From Paraburkholderia nodosa (GTDB taxonomy: Bacteria > Pseudomonadota > Gammaproteobacteria > Burkholderiales > Burkholderiaceae), in NCBI RefSeq assembly GCF_001718195.1, contig NZ_MCNV01000002.1, positions 1 to 64,000 of the forward strand: a stretch of DNA of 64,000 bases, written 5' to 3'. Position 1 is the first letter of the stretch; every line of letters starts with the position of its first letter. Both the position numbers and the translations under genes were made by a program. Below, piece after piece: positions 17,074-24,773 of the stretch. A model generated the notes under the pieces. That model was not told where the DNA came from and made no database searches. It saw only the letters and a list, made by a program, of their open reading frames with translations.

Positions 17074-18632
17074 GCTGCAACTCCGGTGGTAGCCCATTGA
17101 ATGATCCTCTCCGAGCTCGCGTGCTCACGCGCGACTTCGCCGACGATGCTGCCGCGATACATCACGAGCACGCGGTCCGACATGCCGAGCAGTTCGGGCA
17201 GTTCGGAGCTCACGAGCACGACGGCCGCGCCCGCGCGCGCCATCGCGACGATATGTGCATAGATCTCGGTCTTCGCGCCGACGTCGATGCCGCGCGTGGG
17301 CTCGTCGAGCAGGATCACAGCCGGCGAGGTCGCGCTCGCGCGCCCGAGAATCACCTTCTGCTGATTGCCGCCCGAAAGGTTGCCGGTGAGCGACGTGACC
17401 GAAGGCGCGCGCACCGCGAAGCGCTCGACCGCCTCGCGCGCGAGGCGGCGCTTTCTCGCCGCGCTCACGAAGCCGCCGCGCACCAGCGCCCGCAGGCTCG
17501 AAAGCGCGACGTTTTCTTCGATGCTCGCGTCGAGCACGAGCCCTTCGAGCTTGCGGTCCTCGGCGGTGTAGACAATGCCCGCGCGCATGCCTTGCGCGGG
17601 CGAGCGCAGCGCGAGCCTGCGCCCGCGCAGCCGCAGTTCGCCACGGGTAAGCGGGAGCGCGCCGCAAAGCGTCTTCAAAAGCTCGGTGCGCCCCGCGCCC
17701 GCAATGCCACCGATGCCCACGATCTCGCCCGCGCGAATGCTGAAACTCGCGTCGCGCAGCACGGGCTCGCTCGCCACGTTGTGCGCTTCCAGCACGACGT
17801 CGCCATAGGGCCGCGCCTCCCACGGATAGAACGAGTCGAGATTGCGCGCGACCATTGCCTGAACGAGCGCCGGTTCGTTCCACTCCGGCATGGGCCGCGC
17901 GCCGACCGTCGCGCCGTCGCGCATCACCACGGCCGAATCGGCCAGTTCGAACACCTCTTCGAGATGGTGCGAAATGAAGATGATGCCCATGCCCGCCGCC
18001 CGCAGTCGCCGCACGACGGCGTAGAGATGCTCGATGTCGTGATGCTGGAGCGCGGCCGTGGGCTCGTCCATCACGAGTATGCGGGCGTCGCGCGCGAGCG
18101 CCTTGGCGACCTCCACGAGTTGGCGCTTGTTGAGCGGCAGATCACCGAGGCGCATGGCGGGTGGCACGCCTTCCAGTCCGACCTGGGACAGCGCCTCGCG
18201 CGCCATGGCGTTGGCGCTGCGATGATCGACGAGGCCATAGCGCCGCGGCATGCGGCCCAGAAAGAGGTTTTCGGCCACCGTCATGTCGTTGACGAGCGAA
18301 AGCTCCTGATAGATCACGGCCACGCCCGCGTCGATTGCGGCCTGGGTGCCGCGCGCGAGTCGTACGCCGTCGATCTCGATCGTACCTTCGTCCGGCTCGT
18401 AAGCCCCGGAGAGCGTCTTGATGAGCGACGACTTGCCCGCGCCATTCTCGCCGACGATCGCCATCACGTGCCCCGCATGCAACTCGAGGCTCACGCCTCG
18501 CAGCGCCTTCACGCCGGGAAAGCTCTTCACGATGCCGTTCATGCGCAACAGCGGCGGCGCGTCTGTGCTGCCGCCCGCGCTGTTGTTCGCCTGCTGCGAT
18601 ACGTCCATTGCCGAACCTGATTCGCGTTTCAT
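17070..18632 (-). CDS. Ribose-type ABC transporter, double ATPase subunit
   Basis: This 520-residue RbsA/MglA-like protein has two ABC domains in tandem. The first domain has Walker A GENGAGKSS and Walker B ILVMDEPTAAL, but its signature region reads LPLNKRQLVEVAKAL in place of the usual LSxGQ form. The second has the typical degenerate Walker A (GIAGAGRTE), a good signature LSGGNQQKV and Walker B ILLDEPTRGID. The ATPase energises uptake by the permease encoded next. The start at 18632 is the first ATG of the frame; a second is 24 bp downstream. The gene follows the binding-protein gene after 58 bp. Confidence 0.9.
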   Translation of the reverse strand: MKRESGSAMDVSQQANNSAGGSTDAPPLLRMNGIVKSFPGVKALRGVSLELHAGHVMAIVGENGAGKSSLIKTLSGAYEPDEGTIEIDGVRLARGTQAAIDAGVAVIYQELSLVNDMTVAENLFLGRMPRRYGLVDHRSANAMAREALSQVGLEGVPPAMRLGDLPLNKRQLVEVAKALARDARILVMDEPTAALQHHDIEHLYAVVRRLRAAGMGIIFISHHLEEVFELADSAVVMRDGATVGARPMPEWNEPALVQAMVARNLDSFYPWEARPYGDVVLEAHNVASEPVLRDASFSIRAGEIVGIGGIAGAGRTELLKTLCGALPLTRGELRLRGRRLALRSPAQGMRAGIVYTAEDRKLEGLVLDASIEENVALSSLRALVRGGFVSAARKRRLAREAVERFAVRAPSVTSLTGNLSGGNQQKVILGRASATSPAVILLDEPTRGIDVGAKTEIYAHIVAMARAGAAVVLVSSELPELLGMSDRVLVMYRGSIVGEVAREHASSERIIQWATTGVAA

Positions 18633-18690
18633 CCGTTCATCCCTGGCGCCGGCGCACGCGTCACGCGCGGCCGGCGCTTAAGACCGCCCG

Positions 18691-19806
18691 TTACTGCTTG
18701 ACTTCGAGCGCCCACAGACCGTATTGCTTCACGCCGTCCGAATCGATATTCGACTTGTCGATCAGATAGGTCGGCCACGCGTAATTCGAGGGCACGTCCT
18801 TCTTCGCCTCGTAGTCGGTAATGAACGTCATCGCCTTGGCGGACATGCCGATCGGGTTCTGCGAGATCGTCGCGTCCTGCTTGCCCGCACGGATCGCAGA
18901 CAGCGCCTGCGCCGTGCCGTCCGCGCCGATCACCATGATGTGGCCGGGGTCGCCGAGCGGCTTGTAGCGGCCCGCATTGTCAATGGCTTTTTCCGCGCCC
19001 ACCGTGTTGTCGTCGTTCGCGCCGAATACCGCGTCGATCTGCGGATACTTCTGCAGAATGCTCGTCATCGCGTTGAGCGACTTCTCCTGATCGAAGCCGC
19101 CCTCCTGACGCGCGACGACCTTGATGTCGGGATACTTCGCGATTTCTTCCGAGAAGCCCTTCTCGCGATCGGTCGCCGCCGTCGTGCCGATGAGGCCGAT
19201 CAGATCGACCACGTTGCCCTTGGGCGAGCCATAACGCTTGCTCAACTGGTCGGCGATCCACTTTGCGCCGGTGGCGCCGAGCGCTACGTTATCCGAAGCA
19301 ACGAACGAGGTCACCTTGCCGCCGTCCGAGCCGCGGTCGAGCATGAACACCGGGACGTTCATCGAATTGGCCTTCTCGACCGCCGGGATGATCGCCTTCG
19401 AATCGATCGGGTTGAGCACGATCGCCTGCACGCCCTGGCTCAGCAGATTGAGCGTGTCGTTGACCTGCTGCTGCGCGTCGCCGTTCGCGTTCGTTTGCAC
19501 GAGATCGAAGCCCTGCTTATCCGCGCCGCGCTCCACACCATTCTTCAAGCCGACGAAGAACGCGTTATTGAGCGTGGCGATCGAAAAGCCTACCTTGATC
19601 TTCGTGACTGCCGGCGCCGCCGCCACGGCCTGCGCCGGTGCACTCGCCGCGGCGGCGTCGGACGCAGCCGCGCTGGTCGAAGGCGACTCGCTCTTCGAGC
19701 AGCCTGCCAGCATTGCCGCGGCGGCGAACATCGTCACGCCGGCCGTAGCTCCCATGCGCGCGCTGCGCGCCACCCAACTGTCGAACCCTGCTGAACTCCA
19801 CGCCAT
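18691..19806 (-). CDS. Sugar ABC transporter substrate-binding lipoprotein
   Basis: This 371-residue periplasmic binding protein belongs to the ribose/allose type (Peripla_BP_4). A signal sequence ending in a lipobox AAMLAGC (Cys about 36) anchors it to a membrane, followed by a low-complexity Ala/Ser linker. The mature protein begins KIKVGFSIATLNNAFFVGL and has hinge and pocket motifs such as VLNPIDSKA, FMLDRGSDGG and FGANDDNTVG. I chose the ATG at 19806 because AGGAGAC stands 6 bp upstream; the open frame extends 32 codons further without a signal-like start. The gene sits between the aldolase and the ATPase, so its ligand is probably the sugar degraded by MtnK, MtnA and the aldolase. Confidence 0.9.
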   Translation of the reverse strand: MAWSSAGFDSWVARSARMGATAGVTMFAAAAMLAGCSKSESPSTSAAASDAAAASAPAQAVAAAPAVTKIKVGFSIATLNNAFFVGLKNGVERGADKQGFDLVQTNANGDAQQQVNDTLNLLSQGVQAIVLNPIDSKAIIPAVEKANSMNVPVFMLDRGSDGGKVTSFVASDNVALGATGAKWIADQLSKRYGSPKGNVVDLIGLIGTTAATDREKGFSEEIAKYPDIKVVARQEGGFDQEKSLNAMTSILQKYPQIDAVFGANDDNTVGAEKAIDNAGRYKPLGDPGHIMVIGADGTAQALSAIRAGKQDATISQNPIGMSAKAMTFITDYEAKKDVPSNYAWPTYLIDKSNIDSDGVKQYGLWALEVKQ

Positions 19807-19930
19807 CACCGTCTCCTGTCTTTGATCTGCTGGTTTTTGACTGACCTGCGAACCGCCAACCGACTGCGTAATCGTTTGTACCGCGTGTGTTTTGCAATGC
19901 AACGACTGCCTGGACGCGCGCGAGCGCGTA

Positions 19931-20641
19931 TTACCTGCGCGGGCCGTAGCCCTTGAACTTCTCGATGACTTCCTCCATTTGCGCGTCGGAAAGCAGCGGC
20001 GGCTCGCCGAGCTGGCAGGCCAGCAAATATTGCTTTGCGAGCACCTCCACTTCGTTCGCCAGCCACAACGCCCGCGCGAGATCGCGCCCGAGCGCGATGA
20101 CGCCGTGATGCGCGAGCAGGCACGCGAGCCGCTCGTGCAGCGCTTCGAGCGCGTGATCGGAGAGCGCCTGGCTGCCGAACGTCGCGTACGGCGCGCAGCG
20201 AATCGAATTGCCGCCCGCCGCGGCCACCATGTAGTGATGCGCGGGTATGCCGCGACTGTGAATTGCGAGCGCCGTCGCGGCTTGTGAATGCGTATGGATC
20301 ACGGCGTTCACGTCGGCGCGCGCGCGCAGGATGTCGCGATGAAAACGCCACTCCGACGAGGGGCGTTGCGCTTCGAAGAGCGGATCGTCGTCGCACACGT
20401 CGAGCGGCATCCAGACGATGCGCTCGCGCGTGAGCGCGGCGCTCGGCACGCCGCTCGGGGTAACCAGAAGTCCGTCATGCCAGCGCGCGCTCACGTTGCC
20501 CGAGGTGCCCTGATTGATGCCGAGACGCTCCATCTCGCGCGCGGTATCGACGATCTGCTGGCGCATTTCGGTTTCCGCCCGCACATCGCGCGCACGTTCC
20601 GCCGTTTCGCCCGCACGACGCCCTTCGCTCGCGCCGCTCAC
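19931..20641 (-). CDS. Class II aldolase/adducin-family sugar-phosphate aldolase
   Basis: This zinc-dependent aldolase is of the L-fuculose-1-phosphate aldolase family. GTSGNVSAR binds phosphate, Glu97 in SSEWRFH is the catalytic acid/base, and zinc ligands are His116 and His118 in VIHTHSQ plus a His in LLAHHGV (178/179). The family splits ketose-1-phosphates into DHAP and an aldehyde. Next to MtnK- and MtnA-type genes the likely substrate is 5-deoxyribulose-1-phosphate or methylthioribulose-1-phosphate. The GTG start at 20641 overlaps the mtnA stop codon (GTGA). An ATG at 20566 preceded by GGAAA would remove a 25-residue extension that fuculose aldolases lack, so the true start is open. Confidence 0.85.
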   Translation of the reverse strand: MSGASEGRRAGETAERARDVRAETEMRQQIVDTAREMERLGINQGTSGNVSARWHDGLLVTPSGVPSAALTRERIVWMPLDVCDDDPLFEAQRPSSEWRFHRDILRARADVNAVIHTHSQAATALAIHSRGIPAHHYMVAAAGGNSIRCAPYATFGSQALSDHALEALHERLACLLAHHGVIALGRDLARALWLANEVEVLAKQYLLACQLGEPPLLSDAQMEEVIEKFKGYGPRR

Positions 20642-21714
20642 GCCGCGGCTCCGTTAGCGAAGAGTGCGGCAAGGCTCTCCTCGAACGGCGCGCGCACGAT
20701 GCCGCGCTCCGTCACGATGCCGGTCACGAGTGTATGGGGCGTGACGTCGAACGCGGGGTTGCGCACCTGAATGCCTTCAGGCGCGGTGCGCTGTCCCGCG
20801 AGATGCGTCACTTCCGCCGCTCCGCGCTCCTCGATCACGATGTCCGCGCCGCTGGGGGTACGCAGATCCAGCGTGGACGAAGGACACGCCACATAAAACG
20901 GAATGCCGAAATGCTTCGCCGCGATCGCCACGCCGAGCGTGCCGATCTTGTTCGCGACGTCGCCGTTCGCGGCCACGCGATCGGTGCCGACGATCACGAG
21001 ATCGATGAGCCCCTGGGCCATCAGGGTCGGCGCCATACTGTCGGTGATCAGCGTGACGTCGAGCCCCGCTTGCTGCAATTCGTAAGCGGTGAGCCGCGCG
21101 CCTTGCAGGAGCGGCCGCGTCTCGTCTGCGTAGACGCGAAACGCGACGCCGTCGCGGTGCGCGCAATAGAGGGGCGCAGTCGCCGTGCCGATACCCGCCG
21201 TGGCCAGTGCACCGGCATTGCAGTGCGTGAGCACGCCGCTGCCGGGTGCGATGAGCGCACGTCCGGCTTCGCCGATCCGCGCGCACAATTCGATATCTTC
21301 TTGATGAATGCGCTTAGCCTCGGCAACGAGCGCTTCATAAAGCGCGGCGCCCGTCGCACTGGACTCGGCGCGTGCGCGCGAGAGCATCCGCTCCAGCGCC
21401 CAACGCAAATTCACAGCAGTGGGCCGCGCGCTGTCCAGAAACGCGGCGTGCGCTTCGAGACGCGCGAGGAACGTATCGCGCGGATCGGTTGGCTCGTGCC
21501 GCATCGCCACACACAGGCCATAGGCGGCCGCCACACCGATCGCAGGCGCGCCGCGAACGCGCAGCTCGTGTATCGCGCGCCAGACCGCCTCGACACTGCC
21601 CACGGCTTCGACCACACATTCGCGCGGCAAACGCGTCTGGTCGAGCAGATAAAGGGTGCCGTCGCGCCACTCGATGGTGGGCGGAAGACTCGATTGTTGC
21701 GCCTGCAACGTCAT
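20638..21714 (-). CDS. mtnA: Methylthioribose-1-phosphate isomerase family protein (MtnA/DrdI type)
   Basis: This 358-residue isomerase of the eIF2B-like family converts an aldose-1-phosphate to a ketose-1-phosphate. RVRGAPAIG binds phosphate. The catalytic Cys165 is in THCNAGALATAG and Asp245 is in VGTDRVAANGDVANK; both are conserved. I chose the ATG at 21714 because GGAGAA lies 5 bp before it; an ATG 42 bp further upstream has a poor site. The family includes MtnA of the methionine salvage pathway and DrdI of 5-deoxyribose disposal. No other methionine-salvage gene (mtnB, C, D, E) is present, while an aldolase gene overlaps its 3' end, so the DHAP-forming route is favoured. Confidence 0.9.
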   Translation of the reverse strand: MTLQAQQSSLPPTIEWRDGTLYLLDQTRLPRECVVEAVGSVEAVWRAIHELRVRGAPAIGVAAAYGLCVAMRHEPTDPRDTFLARLEAHAAFLDSARPTAVNLRWALERMLSRARAESSATGAALYEALVAEAKRIHQEDIELCARIGEAGRALIAPGSGVLTHCNAGALATAGIGTATAPLYCAHRDGVAFRVYADETRPLLQGARLTAYELQQAGLDVTLITDSMAPTLMAQGLIDLVIVGTDRVAANGDVANKIGTLGVAIAAKHFGIPFYVACPSSTLDLRTPSGADIVIEERGAAEVTHLAGQRTAPEGIQVRNPAFDVTPHTLVTGIVTERGIVRAPFEESLAALFANGAAA

Positions 21715-21774
21715 ACGTTCTCCGTCGATGCCGGTTGTCCGGGCTCTGCCGCTCATACGGCAGCCTGTGTTCGA

Positions 21775-23034
21775 TTACGCCGGTTCGATGAGCACCTGAG
21801 CGGCCAGCGCGGTAACCGCCTCGATCGATGCCAGCTCGCGCCGCCCGACCAGCAGCGCTTCGGCGAGCTTCAGGCAGCGCACTTCCACGCGCGCGCGCAC
21901 CGTATCGTCCTCGATACTCGTAATTTCCGCCACCTTCGCCATGCCGACGATGCGGCGGATCATCTTGCAGCCCGCAAAGCCGAGCGTGTCGGCGAAGAGG
22001 CGTTTGATGAAATCGTCGCGGAAGGCCTCCGCCGCACGCGTGCCCGCCGGCCCGCCAATGTACGCGTGGCCGGTCTCGCGCTCGTGCAGCCGCCAGATCT
22101 GCGCGAACTTCTTCGCGAAGGCGTTCCACACAGCCTCGACCTGTTCGAGCAGCCAGCCCTGGTAGGCGGCCGGGTCGCGTCCCGCCTCGCGGTCGTGCCA
22201 GTCGCGCGCGTAATACGCGAGCAGCAGGTTCGCAATGAACGCGCCCGTGTCGAAGCCCATCGGCCCATAGAACGCGAACTCGGGATCGATCACATAGGTC
22301 TCATGCTCGTTCGCCATGATCGAGCCGGTATGCAGGTCGCCGTGCACGAGCGTTTCCGCATGGTTCATAAAGGCCCACTTCATCTCGCCTGCCGCGAGCC
22401 TCAGCGGCTCGTGCGTGCGCAGCCGTTCGATCGCAGCAACAGGCAGCGCGGGGCTGTAGACATTCGAGGGATGATCTTCGAACGGAAACGTGAAGACGAG
22501 TTCCTCGGTAATCTTGCACAATTCCGTGTTGATGTCGCCGCCGACGGCCGCTTTCTTGGCATCCGGCGCGAGATAGAGATCGGACCCGTGAAAGAGCGTG
22601 CGGGCCAGAAACGTGGAAATGTGATCGGCGAGCCGCGGATATACGATGCCGTCTATCAGCCCCCCGCGCAGCACGCGATGCGAATCGAGCCGCTGCATCA
22701 CCATCAGGAACTTCTCGCTATCCGCGTGAAAGACGCTCGGCACGTGCTCGGGGCACAACGCGCCGAAGCGACGCAACGCCGCCACTTCGCGCTCCATGCG
22801 CTCGCGCGGCAACGGCCAAGCTTCGCCAACCAGCCGCAGGTACGGCGGCGCCTGCTTCACGACGACGCTCAAGCGCGGGTCACGCGTGCTGCTCACGAAG
22901 TAGACGTAGTTCAGGTTGCCGTCGCCCACTTCGACGACCTGCAATTCCCTGTCGTCGCCAAGCCTTGCACAGACGGCCGGAATGCCCAGCAGATACTCGG
23001 TCAATTCGGCAGAGGTGAAAGCTTCGAAGTGCAT
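21775..23034 (-). CDS. mtnK: S-methyl-5-thioribose kinase family protein (MtnK/DrdK type)
   Basis: This 419-residue kinase has the aminoglycoside-phosphotransferase fold and phosphorylates the anomeric hydroxyl of 5-substituted ribose. The glycine-rich loop is GDGNLNYVY (38-46), with the ATP lysine Lys60 in VVKQAPP. The catalytic motif is HGDLHTGS (231-238), and the metal/substrate motif DPEFAFYGPMGFD (250-262) is typical of MtnK. Length and motifs match full-length MtnK. It is the first enzyme gene after the regulator (36-bp gap) and leads into mtnA after 60 bp. MtnK and the 5-deoxyribose kinase DrdK are close homologues, so methylthioribose, 5-deoxyribose or both may be substrates. Confidence 0.9.
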   Translation of the reverse strand: MHFEAFTSAELTEYLLGIPAVCARLGDDRELQVVEVGDGNLNYVYFVSSTRDPRLSVVVKQAPPYLRLVGEAWPLPRERMEREVAALRRFGALCPEHVPSVFHADSEKFLMVMQRLDSHRVLRGGLIDGIVYPRLADHISTFLARTLFHGSDLYLAPDAKKAAVGGDINTELCKITEELVFTFPFEDHPSNVYSPALPVAAIERLRTHEPLRLAAGEMKWAFMNHAETLVHGDLHTGSIMANEHETYVIDPEFAFYGPMGFDTGAFIANLLLAYYARDWHDREAGRDPAAYQGWLLEQVEAVWNAFAKKFAQIWRLHERETGHAYIGGPAGTRAAEAFRDDFIKRLFADTLGFAGCKMIRRIVGMAKVAEITSIEDDTVRARVEVRCLKLAEALLVGRRELASIEAVTALAAQVLIEPA

Positions 23035-23070
23035 ACGTTCTTCCTGTCCGGAAATGGGCCACTGGCCCGC

Positions 23071-23784
23071 CTAACGTCGCTTGCGCACGAGATCGAACTT
23101 GAAAATGCTGGCGTTGTAGTAGTCGTTGCTGTAGCAGACCGCGCGGCCGGTCTCGTCGAAATCCACTTCGTCGATCAGCAGGAACATGCCGATGTTCTCC
23201 TGCAATTCCGGCAAATCCCGCGGGGTGAGAACGGTCGGCTGGATCGAACTATGGGTGTGGGAGAGCCGAACGCCCGCGCGCTCCAGCGTGCCGAACAGCG
23301 ACTCGCCCAGCTCCTGCCCTTCGAGCAGCGCCTTGGGCACGATGTCGATGCAGTAAGCGGCGATTGCATCGTCGGCGCGCCGCACGCGCTCGAAGCGCAC
23401 GCAGGGTTCGCCTTCGGCGATGCCGAGCTTTTGCGCGAGGCTGCCGGAAGCCGCGATCGTCCGCACCTGCAGACGGCTCGTGGAAGGCACTGCACCAACA
23501 CTGCGTATCATGTCCGTCACAGACATCAGATCATCCAGACCGCCTTGCAGCTTGAGCGTGATTTGTCTGACGAAGGTCCCCTTGCCGTGCACGCGCGTGA
23601 GCAGACCGTGGGAAATCATCTGCGCGACCGCCTCCCGCAGGCTCGAGCGGCCCACGCCCAACAGCTCGCAAAGTTCGGGCTCCGGTGGGATTTGATCGCC
23701 CGGCTTGAGCGAGCGCTCGCGGATCATTTCCAGCAGCGAATCCTGGATTCGCTCGCACATCGACTGATCGACGCTCAGGCGCAT
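23071..23784 (-). CDS. GntR-family regulator (HutC/UTRA type), likely repressor of the sugar operon
   Basis: This regulator has a winged helix-turn-helix N-terminal domain (GDQIPPEPELCELLGVGRSS, then LLTRVHGKGTFVRQ) and a UTRA effector domain that usually binds a small sugar or phosphosugar. I chose the ATG at 23784, preceded by GGAA, giving 237 residues. A TTG at 23826 would add 14 residues but sits directly at the edge of the 18-bp palindrome and has no ribosome binding site. It is the first gene of the operon and probably represses itself and the eight genes behind it until the imported sugar or its phosphate binds. Confidence 0.88.
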   Translation of the reverse strand: MRLSVDQSMCERIQDSLLEMIRERSLKPGDQIPPEPELCELLGVGRSSLREAVAQMISHGLLTRVHGKGTFVRQITLKLQGGLDDLMSVTDMIRSVGAVPSTSRLQVRTIAASGSLAQKLGIAEGEPCVRFERVRRADDAIAAYCIDIVPKALLEGQELGESLFGTLERAGVRLSHTHSSIQPTVLTPRDLPELQENIGMFLLIDEVDFDETGRAVCYSNDYYNASIFKFDLVRKRR

Positions 23785-23829
23785 GGCTTCCGCAAGATTG
23801 CGTGGGTTGGCGACATTGGGCTCCAATCT

Positions 23830-23847
23830 ACATCAGACGTCTGATGT
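23830..23847. promoter_or_regulatory. Perfect 18-bp palindrome, likely GntR operator
   Basis: ACATCAGACGTCTGATGT is its own reverse complement over all 18 bases and lies 45 bp upstream of the chosen regulator start. GntR-family operators typically have GTC/GAC half-sites around a symmetric centre, as here (AGAC-GTCT). I saw no second copy elsewhere in the window. It lies between the sugar operon and the convergent end of marC, so it can only control the operon. Confidence 0.75.
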
Positions 23848-23909
23848 TATGGGCTCGTGGTTTTCCCTTTCATGCGGCGCAACACGGCGAGAAGTGTGGG
23901 CGCGCTGCG

Positions 23910-24590
23910 CTATTTGACGCTCACCGAAAGCGGCACCGATTCGAGCAGATCCTCGATCCCGAGCCACAAGATCTGCAGGCCGATGCACAGCAGCACAAAC
24001 GCGAGCAAGCGCATGAGCACTTCGGTCCCGACCGGTCCGAGCCGCTTGCCGACATGCCCCGCGAAGCGCACACACAGATAGATGCAGCCGCAAAGAACGA
24101 CCAGCGCGAGCAGCACGCCGACGACATTGACGAGTTGCACGTGACCGCGCGGCCGACCCGTACCAAGCGCAATCGCGACCGCAATCGACCCCGGTCCGAC
24201 AGTGACCGGCAGCGTGAGCGGATAAAACGCCATGGCGCGCAGCGTCGCCTGGCGCGCCGAATCCGGCGGCGCCTGCGATTGCGCCGCCTCCGCGCCTTCG
24301 CGCGATTTGTGAAGCAGGTTCCAGCCGGCGAACGCGATGACCAGCCCGCCCGCAACCCGCAACACGGGTATCGATATGCCGAAGAACGAGAGCACATAGG
24401 CGCCCATGAGCAGCGCCCCGAGCAGAATGAACAGGCTGTTGATGGCAATGATCCGCGCGAGAAATGCGCGTTCGCCGGCCGTCGCATGCGGCAGCATGCT
24501 CAGTACGATGAACCCCGCCGCGGGCGGATTGATCACGGGAAAGAGTCCCGCGAAGACGAGCAGGAAGGTGTCGGAGAGTTGATTGAGCAT
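23910..24590 (-). CDS. MarC-family inner-membrane protein
   Basis: This 226-residue integral membrane protein has about six hydrophobic segments and the UPF0056/MarC signature regions: GLFPVINPPAAGFIVLSM near the start, FAGWNLLH in the middle and PLTLPVTVGPGSIAVAIALG after the long loop. The family's function is not established; the old link to multiple antibiotic resistance was not confirmed. I chose the ATG at 24590 because AGGGGGAAC precedes it. It lies 63 bp upstream of the operator palindrome, on the same strand as the sugar operon, but an operator in between suggests separate transcription. Confidence 0.85.
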   Translation of the reverse strand: MLNQLSDTFLLVFAGLFPVINPPAAGFIVLSMLPHATAGERAFLARIIAINSLFILLGALLMGAYVLSFFGISIPVLRVAGGLVIAFAGWNLLHKSREGAEAAQSQAPPDSARQATLRAMAFYPLTLPVTVGPGSIAVAIALGTGRPRGHVQLVNVVGVLLALVVLCGCIYLCVRFAGHVGKRLGPVGTEVLMRLLAFVLLCIGLQILWLGIEDLLESVPLSVSVK

Positions 24591-24773
24591 CCCTGTTCCC
24601 CCTTGGCATGACGGAGTATACGGACCCGCTCGCCGCCCGTTCAATACGACGATGATCCCACTGAATGACGATTATGGAACCGGAATGGAACTTCATCGGT
24701 CGATCCCGCTCGAACAATGCCGCCAAAATCTCGACGCGCACAGCGCAGACCCAACGTTCAAGCCCATCCGTCG

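Noticed and set aside
20734..23844. Open frame of 1036 codons on the plus strand
   Set aside because: It runs antisense through mtnA, mtnK and gntR, which have complete family motifs on the minus strand. The translation is Arg/His-rich with no domain, typical of GC-rich antisense shadows.
14365..23847. Reading the mtnK/mtnA pair as the methionine salvage pathway
   Set aside because: The dehydratase, enolase/phosphatase, dioxygenase and transaminase genes of that pathway are absent, and a class II aldolase overlaps mtnA. A DHAP-forming route fits better.
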